Assembly: GCF_001039475.1 (NCBI RefSeq)
Contig: NZ_LELK01000004.1
Location: forward strand, 898,330 to 962,329
Origin: Guptibacillus hwajinpoensis
GTDB taxonomy: Bacteria > Bacillota > Bacilli > Bacillales > Guptibacillaceae
Reading direction: 5' to 3'
Length of the DNA stretch: 64,000 nucleotides
In this document: positions 1 to 8,884 of the stretch, in pieces
Layout of the letters: every line of letters starts with the position of its first letter
Numbering within the stretch: position 1 is the first letter of the stretch
Translations under genes and position numbers: made by a program
Notes under the pieces: generated by a model
Database searches by the model: none
Told to the model about the DNA's origin: nothing
Seen by the model: only the letters and a program-made list of their open reading frames with translations

Positions 1-63
1 CGGAAAGCGACTGGAGCGGAAATTAACCCACTCATATAGCAACAAGGTATACGAAAAAAGCCT
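1..63. repeat. Right end of a family-1 intergenic repeat (copy A, cut by the window edge)
   Basis: The first bases carry the GGAGCGGAAATTAACCCAC segment, then AGCAACAA and a terminal GAAAAAAGCCT. The same order is seen at the right ends of the copies ending at 27741 and 35032. The left part lies outside the window. Confidence 0.75.
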
Positions 64-277
64 TTTAGAGTTGGTATTTAAGGGTATGGTTATGTATGAT
101 CGTCATTATTTAACAAAATTAATTCAAGAGAAAATCTATCATATATAGACCTATTGATAGCATAACATGGTAGAATAGCATTGAAGGCGAAATATGGCGG
201 TTTTTGGGTTTATATGCCGTTTTTCTCCACTATATATTTTTATAACGCGATGTATGCGTTTTCACGGAGGGGTTATG

Positions 278-1192
278 ATGGAACAAGTAATGCGTAATTT
301 CTTTTTATACATGGGGAAGAACAGGGTAGCCACTAAAGTAGCCAAACGATACGGTATGCGTTTTGGGGCAAGCCGTTTTGTAGCGGGGGCTTCTCTTGAT
401 AGCTCAGTTCATGCGATTAAGAAGTTAAATCAAAAAGGTTTATCTGTCACTATAGATCACCTTGGCGAATTTGTTGATAATGCAGCAGAAGCTGACGAAA
501 TGACAAAACACTGCATTGAAGCTATTGAACGAATTGCAAAAGAGAACCTAGATTCGCAGCTTTCACTTAAATTAACGTCAATGGGGCTAGACATTGATTA
601 TGATATGACAGTAAAGAATATGCGCAGAATTCTTAAAGCTGCCGATCAGCACGACGTATTTGTTACGATCGATATGGAAGATTTTGAAAGATGTGACAAG
701 ACAATTGAGATATTTACTGAGCTGAAGAAGGAGTTTGAGAACATTGGTACAGTGCTTCAAGCTTATCTCTATCGAGTAGCTGATGATGTAGCCAATTTGA
801 ACGATCTTTCTCCTAACTTAAGACTTGTAAAAGGCGCTTATAAAGAATCACCTAAAGTTGCCTTTCCAGACAAAAAAGATGTTGATCAGAACTTTAAGAA
901 AATCATAAGAATGCATTTATTGAATGGAAATTATACTGCGGTCGCAACGCATGATGACCAAATTATTGAATACACGAAGGAGCTTGTTAAGGAATATAAT
1001 ATTCCCCGAAGTCAATTCGAGTTTCAAATGTTATACGGCATATGTGTCGATCGTCAGGAAGCTCTTCTTAAAGACGGCTATAAGATGAGGGTTTATGTTC
1101 CTTATGGGAAAGATTGGTACGGTTACTTTATGAGACGTCTTGCTGAACGTCCAGCAAACGTAGCCTTTGTTCTAAAAGGAATGATGAAATAA
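278..1192 (+). CDS. fadM: Proline dehydrogenase FadM
   Basis: This FAD-dependent proline dehydrogenase (304 aa) would oxidise proline to pyrroline-5-carboxylate and pass electrons to the respiratory chain. The C-terminal half has the family motif RLVKGAYKE, and the last third (YGKDWYGYFMRRLAERPAN) is also characteristic of the single-domain bacterial enzyme. The reading frame is open upstream to 194, but GGAGGGG at 266-272 is best spaced for the ATG at 278, which also gives the usual length. It precedes the fadN-fadA-fadE genes, as B. subtilis fadM (yusM) neighbours fadNAE. There is about 180 bp and a promoter before fadN, so the two are probably transcribed separately. The family assignment is firm; the fadM name rests on gene order. 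Confidence 0.9.
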   Translation: MEQVMRNFFLYMGKNRVATKVAKRYGMRFGASRFVAGASLDSSVHAIKKLNQKGLSVTIDHLGEFVDNAAEADEMTKHCIEAIERIAKENLDSQLSLKLTSMGLDIDYDMTVKNMRRILKAADQHDVFVTIDMEDFERCDKTIEIFTELKKEFENIGTVLQAYLYRVADDVANLNDLSPNLRLVKGAYKESPKVAFPDKKDVDQNFKKIIRMHLLNGNYTAVATHDDQIIEYTKELVKEYNIPRSQFEFQMLYGICVDRQEALLKDGYKMRVYVPYGKDWYGYFMRRLAERPANVAFVLKGMMK

Positions 1193-1193
1193 A

Positions 1194-1222
1194 AGAGAGC
1201 GGGCCAATGTCCGCTTTCAACC
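1194..1222 (+). terminator. Possible weak terminator after fadM
   Basis: An imperfect hairpin (AGCGGG/TCCGCT around an 8-base loop) follows the fadM stop. The downstream T-tract is interrupted, so function is uncertain. Confidence 0.3.
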
Positions 1223-1268
1223 ATTTTTGAAAAAGAATGAATTTTGTCAAAAAAATCCTCGCATTATA

Positions 1269-1297
1269 TTGCTAAATTTCAGAATATATTTTATAGT
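1269..1297 (+). promoter_or_regulatory. Candidate SigA promoter of fadN
   Basis: TTGCTA at 1269-1274 is followed after 17 bp by TATAGT at 1292-1297, placing the start point about 75 bp before fadN. A sequence with three mismatches to the CodY consensus, AAATTTCAGAATATA at 1274-1288, lies across this promoter. Confidence 0.5.
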
Positions 1298-1340
1298 ATA
1301 AACAGAGGAAATAATCTCGCTCTTTTTTTTGAACTAAAAA

Positions 1341-1358
1341 TGAATGAGCATTCATTCA
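1341..1358 (+). promoter_or_regulatory. FadR-type operator upstream of fadN
   Basis: TGAATGA-GCAT-TCATTCA is an inverted repeat with perfect 7-bp arms and a 4-bp spacer. It matches the known Bacillus FadR (YsiA) operator pattern TGAATGANTANTCATTCA. It sits between the promoter and the fadN ribosome binding site, so binding would block transcription until long-chain acyl-CoA relieves it. Confidence 0.85.
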
Positions 1359-1374
1359 ACAGGGGAGGTTCGCT

Positions 1375-3771
1375 ATGACACGTAGCATTCATAAAGTCGC
1401 TGTATTAGGAGCAGGAGTAATGGGATCAGGCATTGCCGCCCACCTGGCGAATGTAGGAATACCAAGTCTTTTATTAGATATTGCACCAAAAGAACCGAAT
1501 GAAAAAGAAAAAGCAAAGGGCCTGACGCTTGAAGATCGGGCAGTTCGAAACCGCCTCGCAGCTGATGCGATTGAGAAGCTGAAGAAGCAAAAGCCAGCAC
1601 CACTTTCTAAGAAAGACCATATTCAATTAATTGAAGCAGGGAATATGGAAGATGACATGGAGCGACTCAAAGAAGTTGATTGGATTATTGAAGTTGTAGT
1701 TGAAAATCTAGAAATCAAAAAGAAAGTATATAAAAAAGTAGATGAATGCAGACGTCCTGGAACGATTGTTAGCTCAAACACCTCAGGTATTTCCGTTGAG
1801 GCAATGGCTGAAGGGCGATCCGAAGACTTTAGAAAGCATTTTCTAGGCACACACTTTTTTAATCCGCCTCGTTATTTAAAGCTTCTTGAAGTGATCCCAA
1901 CGAAGGACACTAATCCTGAAGTGCTTTCATATATGAAAACATTTGGTGAGGATGTTCTTGGTAAAGGGGTAGTAGAAGCCAAGGATACGCCAAACTTTAT
2001 TGCCAATCGAATTGGAACATACGGTCTTCTCGTAACAGTTAGGGAGATGTTAGCTCGTAATTTCTCAGTTGGAGAAGTTGACTCGATAACAGGTCCAGCT
2101 ATAGGGAGACCAAAAAGTGCAACATTTAGGACGCTTGATGTTGTAGGACTTGATACATTTATCCACGTTGCGAATAATGTTTACGATCAAGTTGAAGGTG
2201 ATGAGAAAGAAGTTTTCCGCATTCCTGACTTTATGCAACAAATGAAGGAACAAGGATGGATTGGAGCTAAAGCAGGGCAAGGCTTCTTTGTAAAGAAAAA
2301 AGGAGCAAAAGGAAGCGAAATTCTCGAATTAAACCCTTCTACTATGGAATATGAACAGAGACAGAAGTTGAAGACGGCGTCTGTAGAGGCAAGTAAGCAG
2401 GCCAAATCTAAAGCAGATAAACTGAAAGCGCTTGCGTATGCGAATGACCGTGCCGGTGAGTTAATCTGGAACATTATGAAACCTGTATTGCTTTATTCTG
2501 CTGAGAAGGTATATGAAATTGCAGATGATATCGACGCAGTCGACCGTGCCATGAAATGGGGCTTTGGCTGGGAGATGGGTCCTTTTGAAACATGGGATGC
2601 ACTCGGAGTTGAAAAGTCAGTTGCACGTATGAAGGATGAGGGCGAAACGATTCCTACCTGGGTAGACGAGATGCTCGCTTCAGGTATTACATCCTTCTAC
2701 AAGCAGGAAGGTGGAAGTCAATCATTCTACCATAAAGGTGATCAAAAGAACGTTGTAGAGAGTAAGAAAATTATTCACCTTAAAGGGCTAAAAGCTCAGG
2801 ATCGGGTGATTAAAAAGAACACAGGTGCCACGCTTCTTGATCTTGGAGATGGCGTAGCTGGACTTGAATTCCACTCACCAAACAATGCGATTGGAATGGA
2901 TATTCTCCAAATGATTAACGAGGCAGTTGATGAAACGGAGAAAAATTTCGAAGGTCTTGTAATTGGTAACCAAGGGAAAAACTTCTGCGTTGGAGCTAAC
3001 GTTGCTTATATGTTGATGGAGGCTCAGGATGATAACTTCTTCGAAATCGAAATGGTTGCAAGGAAGTTCCAACAGTCAATGGGACGTATTCGTTACTCGA
3101 AGAAACCAGTCGTTGCTGCACCTTTTCAGATGGCACTTGGTGGCGGGGCAGAAGTTTGTATGCCTGCTGCATCCATTCAAGCATCACTTGAAACCTATAT
3201 GGGACTTGTCGAAGTAGGCGTTGGAATAATTCCTGGCGGAGGCGGTAATAAAGAGCTTTACTTGCGCCAGCTTGAACAAATTCCTTCTGGCGTAAATGTG
3301 AACCTAACCGATATTGCAGCAAATGTGTTTGAAACAATTGCAATGGCGAAGGTTTCAACTTCGGCACATGAAGCACAGGAACGAGGGTTTATTCGTCCTC
3401 AAGACGGCATTAGTGCAAATGCAGATCATGTTCTCCATGATGCGAAAGAAAAGGTGCTTTTCCTTGCTGAGCAGGGATATCAGCCACCGGTAGCTAAGAA
3501 GATTCCTGTTGCTGGAGAAGCTGGATACGCAGCTATGTTAATGGGAGCGAAAACGATGAAGTGGAGCGGCTACTTATCAGATCATGATTTGAAAATCGCA
3601 GAAAAGCTTGCGTACGTCATTGCGGGCGGAAAAGTTAAAGAAGGCACTTATGTAGATGAGCAATATCTTCTAGATCTCGAGCGTGAAGCGTTCCTCAGCC
3701 TGCTAGGAGAGCCAAAAACGCAAGCAAGAATGCAGCACATGTTAGTAAAAGGAAAACCGCTGCGCAACTAG
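1375..3771 (+). CDS. fadN: 3-hydroxyacyl-CoA dehydrogenase / enoyl-CoA hydratase FadN
   Basis: This 798-aa multifunctional beta-oxidation protein hydrates enoyl-CoA and oxidises 3-hydroxyacyl-CoA with NAD. The N-terminus has the Rossmann motif VLGAGVMGSGIAAHLANVG (residues 9-27), followed by the 3HCDH signature region ending FFNPPRYLKLLEV. The C-terminal half (about 470-690) is a crotonase fold with GNFCVGAN-like and ALGGGAEVCM segments forming the oxyanion hole. GGGGAGG at 1362-1368 sets the ATG at 1375. It is first in the fadN-fadA-fadE operon, with fadA starting 19 bp after its stop. Repression by FadR is expected from the operator at 1341-1358. Confidence 0.95.
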   Translation: MTRSIHKVAVLGAGVMGSGIAAHLANVGIPSLLLDIAPKEPNEKEKAKGLTLEDRAVRNRLAADAIEKLKKQKPAPLSKKDHIQLIEAGNMEDDMERLKEVDWIIEVVVENLEIKKKVYKKVDECRRPGTIVSSNTSGISVEAMAEGRSEDFRKHFLGTHFFNPPRYLKLLEVIPTKDTNPEVLSYMKTFGEDVLGKGVVEAKDTPNFIANRIGTYGLLVTVREMLARNFSVGEVDSITGPAIGRPKSATFRTLDVVGLDTFIHVANNVYDQVEGDEKEVFRIPDFMQQMKEQGWIGAKAGQGFFVKKKGAKGSEILELNPSTMEYEQRQKLKTASVEASKQAKSKADKLKALAYANDRAGELIWNIMKPVLLYSAEKVYEIADDIDAVDRAMKWGFGWEMGPFETWDALGVEKSVARMKDEGETIPTWVDEMLASGITSFYKQEGGSQSFYHKGDQKNVVESKKIIHLKGLKAQDRVIKKNTGATLLDLGDGVAGLEFHSPNNAIGMDILQMINEAVDETEKNFEGLVIGNQGKNFCVGANVAYMLMEAQDDNFFEIEMVARKFQQSMGRIRYSKKPVVAAPFQMALGGGAEVCMPAASIQASLETYMGLVEVGVGIIPGGGGNKELYLRQLEQIPSGVNVNLTDIAANVFETIAMAKVSTSAHEAQERGFIRPQDGISANADHVLHDAKEKVLFLAEQGYQPPVAKKIPVAGEAGYAAMLMGAKTMKWSGYLSDHDLKIAEKLAYVIAGGKVKEGTYVDEQYLLDLEREAFLSLLGEPKTQARMQHMLVKGKPLRN

Positions 3772-3790
3772 TATGGAGGAGGGAAGTTTG

Positions 3791-4966
3791 ATGAAAGAAG
3801 CAGTTATTGTATCTGGTGCTAGAACACCTGTTGGAAAAGCAAATCGTGGAACCCTTGCTGAAATGCGTCCCGACGACCTAGGAGCGATTACGGTTGCCGA
3901 AACGTTGAAGCGTGCGGGTGGATATGATGGTGAGATAGATGATGTCATTATGGGATGTGCCATTCCGGAAGCAGAACAAGGGCTAAATGTAGCTCGAATG
4001 ATCAGTGCACGAGCAGGGCTTGCTGAGACTGTTCCTGCTATTACAATCAATCGCTATTGTTCATCTGGACTTCAAAGCATTGCATATGCTTCAGAGCGAA
4101 TTATGCTTGGTCAATCGGCAACGATCCTTGCCGGTGGTGTAGAAACTATGAGTCTTATCCCAATGGGTGGGCATGTGATTAAACCAAATCCTACTCTTGT
4201 ACAAGAAAAGCCAGAGTACATTATGGGTATGGGACATACGGCAGAAGAAGTAGCAAGACGCTTTGAAATTAGCAGAGAAGATCAGGATGCCTTTGCTCTA
4301 AGAAGTCACCAACGTGCAGCACAGGCAATCAAAGACGGTAAATTTAATGATGAAATCGTACCTGTTGAAGTAACGAAACGATGGGTTGATGAGCAGAACA
4401 AACTTCAGGAAAAGAAATTCCTTTTCTCTCAGGATGAAGGCGTTCGTGCAGATACTTCATTAGATGTGCTTGCGAAGTTACGACCTGCTTTTAACGTAAG
4501 AGGATCTGTGACTGCCGGGAATTCATCACAAACGAGTGATGGCGCTGCAAGCGTTCTTGTCATGGATCGTGAGAAAGCAGAAAGTGAAGGATTAGCACCA
4601 ATGGCAAAATTCCGTTCCTTCGCAGTCGCTGGTGTAGCACCAGAAATCATGGGTGTTGGACCTATCGAAGCGATCCCGAAGGCACTGCGACTTGCGGGTC
4701 TTGAGCTATCTGATATTGGCCTTTTTGAATTAAATGAAGCATTCGCCTCACAGTCACTTCAAGTGATCCGGAAACTTGGTCTTGATGAAGACAAAGTGAA
4801 TGTTAACGGAGGTGCAATTGCACTCGGTCATCCACTAGGATGTACGGGTACGAAGCTTACTCTTAGCCTGATTCATGAGATGAAGAGACGAGGAGAACAG
4901 TTCGGTGTCGTGACGATGTGTATTGGTGGCGGAATGGGTGCTGCCGGTGTGTTTGAAATTCTTTAA
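3791..4966 (+). CDS. fadA: Acetyl-CoA C-acyltransferase (thiolase) FadA
   Basis: This 391-aa thiolase catalyses the last beta-oxidation step, cleaving 3-ketoacyl-CoA with CoA. The nucleophilic cysteine lies in NRYCSSGLQSIAYA, and the C-terminal motifs GGAIALGHPLGCTGTK and CIGGGMGAAG carry the His and second Cys of the active site. An ATG at 3773 is in frame but overlaps the GGAGGAGGG ribosome binding site at 3776-3784. The ATG at 3791 is correctly spaced and gives the usual family length. It is co-transcribed with fadN and fadE. Confidence 0.95.
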   Translation: MKEAVIVSGARTPVGKANRGTLAEMRPDDLGAITVAETLKRAGGYDGEIDDVIMGCAIPEAEQGLNVARMISARAGLAETVPAITINRYCSSGLQSIAYASERIMLGQSATILAGGVETMSLIPMGGHVIKPNPTLVQEKPEYIMGMGHTAEEVARRFEISREDQDAFALRSHQRAAQAIKDGKFNDEIVPVEVTKRWVDEQNKLQEKKFLFSQDEGVRADTSLDVLAKLRPAFNVRGSVTAGNSSQTSDGAASVLVMDREKAESEGLAPMAKFRSFAVAGVAPEIMGVGPIEAIPKALRLAGLELSDIGLFELNEAFASQSLQVIRKLGLDEDKVNVNGGAIALGHPLGCTGTKLTLSLIHEMKRRGEQFGVVTMCIGGGMGAAGVFEIL

Positions 4967-5005
4967 AGTGAGTATTCATAACGATGAAAAGGGAGGAACA
5001 CAAGC

Positions 5006-6790
5006 ATGTCTAATACAATGAACAAAATTATTAAAGGTGCGAGCTTTCTAGTTGAGGACCCAACTGCTGAGGATATTTTCACACCGGAGGATTTCTCTGA
5101 TGAGCATGTGATGATGGGGAAAACAACAGAAGACTTTGTTATTAAAGAAGTTGTTCCAGAGCTTGATAAGATTGAAGAACATGAGTTTGAGATCTCTCGT
5201 AAGCTTCTCGAAAAAGCAGGAGATATTGGATTACTAGGAGCTGACGTACCTGAAGAATACGGTGGTCTTGGGCTTGATAAAATAAGTTCTTCTGTTATTA
5301 CAGAAAAGTTTGCTCGCGCTCGTTCGTTCTCATTAAGTTATGGTGCGCATGTTGGTATTGGTTCTCTTCCAATCGTATTCTTTGGTAATGAAGAGCAAAA
5401 GCAAAAGTATCTTCCTGGTCTTGCTTCAGGAGCATTGATTGCGGCGTATGCTTTAACTGAGCCAGGTTCTGGATCTGATGCACTTGGTGCGAAAACGACT
5501 GCTAAGCTAAATGAAGAAGGAACTCATTACCTTCTAAGTGGTGAAAAGCAATGGATTACAAACTCAGCATTTGCCGATGTTTTTATCGTCTATGCAAAAA
5601 TTGATGGAGAGCACTTCTCTGCATTCATCGTCGAACGCGATTCGAAAGGACTTTCAACAGGTCCAGAAGAGAAGAAAATGGGTATTAAAGGTTCTTCTAC
5701 AAGAACACTAATCCTAGATGACGTAGCTGTACCAAAAGAAAATCTTCTTGGTGAAGCTGGCAAAGGTCACGTTATTGCATTTAACATCCTGAATGTTGGT
5801 CGTTATAAGCTTGCAGTAGGTACAATTGGTGGGATGAAGCGTGGCATCGAGCTTTCTGCTAAATACGCAACTGAGCGTAAACAATTTAACACACCAATTG
5901 CAAAGTTCTCTCTAATCCAAGAGAAGCTTGCGAACATGGCTGTTGCAACTTACGCAACAGAAAGTTCCACTTACCGTACTGGTGGTCTTTTTGAACAGAA
6001 GCTAGGGAAGCTTTCTGATGAAGAACAAAAAGATGGCGCGAAAGTGGCTGAAGCTATTGCTGAATATGCCATCGAGTGTTCACTAAATAAAGTATTTGCT
6101 TCTGAGGCGCTTGACTACGTAGTAGACGAAGCTGTTCAAATTCACGGTGGATACGGATTTATGTCCGAGTATGAAGTAGAGAAGATGTATCGTGATTCAC
6201 GAATCAATCGTATTTTTGAAGGAACAAATGAGATTAATCGTCTTCTCGTTCCAGGAACACTAATCCGTAAAACGATGAAAGGTGAACTTCCATTACTTGA
6301 GAAAGCAAAAGCACTTCAAGAAGAGTTGATGATGCTAACTCCACAAGAGATTGGCGATGCGCCGCTTGAGCAAGAGAAGTACCTTGTTGCTATGGCTAAG
6401 AAGGTTATGCTAATGGCGGCAGGAACAGCTGTACAGAAATATGGTAAAGCACTTGATAAAGAGCAAGAAGTTCTATCAAACATTGCTGATATCGTGAGCG
6501 AAATCTATTCTATGGAATCTGCTGTATTGCGTACGGAAAAAGCATTGAACAAATCAACTGCTGAAAAGCAACAGAATAAGCTACTTCTTACCCAAGTATT
6601 CTGTCAAGAATCTTTCAACAGAATTGAAGCACATGCGAAGGAAACATTACTTGCTGTTGAAACGGGTGATACTCTTCGAATGATGATTTCTGCTCTTCGT
6701 AAGCTAACACGTTATACTCCAATTAACGTTATTGCTAAGAAGCGAGAAATTGCTGCTACTATTCTTAATAACCAGCGTTACACAGTGTAA
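5006..6790 (+). CDS. fadE: Acyl-CoA dehydrogenase FadE
   Basis: This 594-aa FAD enzyme introduces the first double bond in beta-oxidation. The acyl-CoA dehydrogenase core covers about residues 35-415, with signature segments ALTEPGSGSDA, QWITNSAFADVF and QIHGGYGFMSEYEVEKMYRD. A helical C-terminal extension of about 170 residues follows, as in the long YusJ/FadE type. GGGAGG upstream sets the ATG at 5006. The gap to fadA is 39 bp, and the gene ends in a strong terminator, so it closes the fad operon. Confidence 0.95.
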   Translation: MSNTMNKIIKGASFLVEDPTAEDIFTPEDFSDEHVMMGKTTEDFVIKEVVPELDKIEEHEFEISRKLLEKAGDIGLLGADVPEEYGGLGLDKISSSVITEKFARARSFSLSYGAHVGIGSLPIVFFGNEEQKQKYLPGLASGALIAAYALTEPGSGSDALGAKTTAKLNEEGTHYLLSGEKQWITNSAFADVFIVYAKIDGEHFSAFIVERDSKGLSTGPEEKKMGIKGSSTRTLILDDVAVPKENLLGEAGKGHVIAFNILNVGRYKLAVGTIGGMKRGIELSAKYATERKQFNTPIAKFSLIQEKLANMAVATYATESSTYRTGGLFEQKLGKLSDEEQKDGAKVAEAIAEYAIECSLNKVFASEALDYVVDEAVQIHGGYGFMSEYEVEKMYRDSRINRIFEGTNEINRLLVPGTLIRKTMKGELPLLEKAKALQEELMMLTPQEIGDAPLEQEKYLVAMAKKVMLMAAGTAVQKYGKALDKEQEVLSNIADIVSEIYSMESAVLRTEKALNKSTAEKQQNKLLLTQVFCQESFNRIEAHAKETLLAVETGDTLRMMISALRKLTRYTPINVIAKKREIAATILNNQRYTV

Positions 6791-6818
6791 ATAACCTCCA
6801 AACCATATTCTCTCTTAT

Positions 6819-6848
6819 TCCCTCCAAGAATTTGGAGGGATTTTTTTA
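6819..6848 (+). terminator. Rho-independent terminator of the fad operon
   Basis: CCCTCCA and TGGAGGG arms pair around AGAATT and are followed by seven T. It ends the fadNAE transcript. Confidence 0.9.
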
Positions 6849-6931
6849 TCTCGTTAAGGAAATATAAAGATTGGGGTAAAAAGAGGATTTTTTGTTTGAA
6901 TGACGAAAGCTACTTTTAGGTGCGTCTGAAT

Positions 6932-6959
6932 TTGTCGAACTCATCACATATGGTAAACT
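6932..6959 (+). promoter_or_regulatory. Candidate promoter of yusI
   Basis: TTGTCG at 6932-6937 is followed after 16 bp by TAAACT at 6954-6959, about 40 bp before the yusI start. It is only a moderate match. Confidence 0.35.
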
Positions 6960-7000
6960 AACGACATCATCACATTGATGTGTTTTAAGGAGGAACAGAT

Positions 7001-7357
7001 TTGGCCATCACATTTTATGCGTATCCAAAATGCGGGACTTGTCGTAAAGCAAAAAAATGGTTCGCTGACAATAATGTAGAAGTAAATGAAATTCATATCG
7101 TAGAAAATCCACCATCTAAAGAGGAATTAGCACAGTTGGTTGATCATAGTGGATTGCCAATTAAAAAGTTCTTTAATACTAGCGGTCAAAAGTATCGCGA
7201 ACTAGGTTTAAAAGATCGCGTTGCTACGTCTACACAAGATGAGTTACTTGAACTATTGGCATCAGATGGTATGTTAATAAAACGTCCAATCGTAACGAAT
7301 GGACACGAAGTAACAGTAGGGTTTAAAGAAGATACGTTTGAGGAAACATGGAAATGA
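7001..7357 (+). CDS. yusI: ArsC/Spx-superfamily protein YusI
   Basis: This 118-aa protein has the thioredoxin-like ArsC fold. The N-terminus AYPKCGTCRKAKKW carries a CxxC pair (C11 and C14), and the C-terminal LIKRPIV segment is typical of the family. Members are reductases or, like Spx, RNA polymerase-binding regulators; which applies here cannot be told. The start is TTG at 7001, set by AAGGAGGA at 6987-6994. Its position before gcvH matches B. subtilis yusI-gcvH. Confidence 0.85.
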   Translation: MAITFYAYPKCGTCRKAKKWFADNNVEVNEIHIVENPPSKEELAQLVDHSGLPIKKFFNTSGQKYRELGLKDRVATSTQDELLELLASDGMLIKRPIVTNGHEVTVGFKEDTFEETWK

Positions 7358-7378
7358 TAAAATGGTTGCTTATTTAAT

Positions 7379-7402
7379 AATAACTATTATACGATAGTTA
7401 TT
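7379..7402. promoter_or_regulatory. Perfect inverted repeat between yusI and gcvH
   Basis: AATAACTAT and ATAGTTATT (9-bp perfect arms) flank a 6-bp spacer, 53 bp before gcvH. The AT-rich arms and lack of a T-run argue against a terminator. It may be an operator for an unidentified regulator or part of an AT-rich promoter. Confidence 0.4.
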
Positions 7403-7455
7403 GTAAATAATATTAATACCTTAACTAGAGAAACTATTTCAGGGAGGAATTACAA

Positions 7456-7842
7456 ATGAATTTACCAAAAGATTTTCGTTACTCAGAAGAACACGAATGG
7501 GTACAAGTACAAGAGGACGGAAACATCCGCATTGGAATTACTGATTTCGCACAATCAGAATTAGGAGACATTGTTTTCGTGGAGCTACCAGAAGAAGGCG
7601 ATACAATTGAATCGGACGAGCCTTTCGGTAGTGTTGAGTCAGTGAAAACTGTTTCCGAACTATATGCACCAATCTCAGGAAAAGTTCTCTCTGTAAATGA
7701 AGAATTAGAAGATAGCCCTGAATTCGTTAACGAATCTCCATACGAAAAAGCATGGATGGTTGTAGTTGAACCAACTGAGCCTTCTCAAGTTGAGGAGCTT
7801 ATGACAGCTGAAGCTTACGAGAAGATGGTAAGCGAAGACTAA
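7456..7842 (+). CDS. gcvH: Glycine cleavage system H protein
   Basis: This 128-aa lipoyl carrier shuttles the aminomethyl group in glycine cleavage. In Bacillus GcvH is also the route by which octanoyl or lipoyl groups reach the 2-oxoacid dehydrogenases. The lipoylated lysine is K64 in [17 protein letters not shown]. The start has AGGGAGGA upstream. The other gcv genes are absent, as is usual for this isolated gcvH. The lipoyl synthase gene lipA at 55.4 kb would complete the lipoyl group on this protein. Confidence 0.97.
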   Translation: MNLPKDFRYSEEHEWVQVQEDGNIRIGITDFAQSELGDIVFVELPEEGDTIESDEPFGSVESVKTVSELYAPISGKVLSVNEELEDSPEFVNESPYEKAWMVVVEPTEPSQVEELMTAEAYEKMVSED

Positions 7843-7964
7843 GACAGTTACAGGATAACAATCTTTCATCGGTAACCTTAAAACGTTCATGTATTTAAAG
7901 TTCTGTCATCTATTCGTTAGGTAATGGCGGTTTGAAATACACTATAACTAAGGGGATGATGTGG

Positions 7965-8213
7965 ATGAATGATCAATCTCTTCCTATGGAACGAATTGAT
8001 ATTACGAGTAAAGTATATGGTAAGTTCGATCAGAACTCGATGAACCTTTTCTTAAACAAGGAACAAATCGGCCGTATCTTATTTACAAATGAGGGTAATC
8101 GTTATGAATTCTCCGATGGATTTGAATTCGATCAGGACAGAGTCTTCCGTTATGAACGTGTAATGGAGAAAAACGGAAGGTATGTAGAAGATTGTGACCT
8201 TGGATGGTGTTAG
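7965..8213 (+). CDS. yusG: YusG-like protein (DUF2553 family)
   Basis: This 82-aa soluble protein is recognised from its position after gcvH and the GKFDQNSMNLFLNKEQIGRI-type sequence. No function is known. In-frame starts exist at 7932 (TTG), 7956 and 7959, but the ribosome binding site AAGGGG ends at 7955 and best serves the ATG at 7965. The gene ends directly in a terminator. Confidence 0.75.
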   Translation: MNDQSLPMERIDITSKVYGKFDQNSMNLFLNKEQIGRILFTNEGNRYEFSDGFEFDQDRVFRYERVMEKNGRYVEDCDLGWC

Positions 8214-8242
8214 AAAACCCGGCCTTAACGGCCGGGTTTTTC
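8214..8242. terminator. Bidirectional terminator
   Basis: AAAACCCGGCC and GGCCGGGTTTTT arms are separated by TTAAC. The A-tract on the left makes it serve both yusG (+) and the peroxiredoxin gene (-). Confidence 0.9.
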
Positions 8243-8745
8243 TATGCTTTATTTTTTCTAATGTACTTGATTGTTGTAATTAAGCCATCAGGTGATGGTC
8301 TACCAAATGGGCTTGACTGTAGGTACTGTGCCATCAGTTTTCCGTTCTCATCAATGAGGAAGATAGCGGGTTCACCGTGTTCACCATGGTCTTCGTAAGG
8401 ATCATCTTCACTGTGCATCATAACGCCATAAGCATCAATTGCAGCATTTTCATTGTCACTTAATACCGGGAATTCTAAGCTGTGTTTTTCTTTCATCTTT
8501 CTGAGAGATTCTAAACTGTCTTTTGCAATTGCGATCGGATGAACGTCTAATTTCTGGAATGCACCAAGATGCTCTTGAAGTTCTTCCATTTGTTCGTTAC
8601 ATACTGGACACCATTCGCCTCTGAAAAAGACGAGCATATGCCAGCGATTATCGCTTTTTTGGTGCTCTTCGAATTGGAATAATTCACCTTCAGTGTTAAT
8701 GAGAGAAAAAGATGGTGCAACTTGTCCAAGGTTTAACTTTGTCAT
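8242..8745 (-). CDS. Peroxiredoxin-like thiol protein (AhpC/TSA family)
   Basis: This 167-aa cytoplasmic protein has a thioredoxin fold with VFFRGEWCPVCNEQME, a CxxC (CPVC) motif like that of PrxQ/BCP-related or AhpC/TSA-like proteins. It has no signal peptide. A role in peroxide reduction or thiol exchange is likely, but the substrate is unknown. The upstream GTG and Leu codons belong to the ribosome binding site GGAGTG, so the ATG at 8745 is preferred. It converges with yusG. Confidence 0.8.
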   Translation of the reverse strand: MTKLNLGQVAPSFSLINTEGELFQFEEHQKSDNRWHMLVFFRGEWCPVCNEQMEELQEHLGAFQKLDVHPIAIAKDSLESLRKMKEKHSLEFPVLSDNENAAIDAYGVMMHSEDDPYEDHGEHGEPAIFLIDENGKLMAQYLQSSPFGRPSPDGLITTIKYIRKNKA

Positions 8746-8816
8746 TAATAACACTCCAATCTCTATTCTTAACTTCCTATTTCCACCATCTGAGCCTATT
8801 AAAACATAATTGTATG

Positions 8817-8843
8817 GTTTAACTGGAACAGTGTTAAGGGAAA
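8817..8843 (+). promoter_or_regulatory. SigB-type general-stress promoter
   Basis: GTTTAA at 8817-8822, a 15-bp spacer and GGGAAA at 8838-8843 fit the SigB consensus GTTTWW-N12-15-GGGWAW. The site lies 41 bp before the start of the DksA-like gene. Confidence 0.65.
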
Positions 8844-8884
8844 ATAGGTAGAAGAAAAGAAATTGACTAATGGAGGGAACGATA

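Noticed and set aside
2996-3376. 126-aa minus-strand frame within fadN
   Set aside because: Codon-shadow of fadN with no ribosome binding site or recognisable motif.
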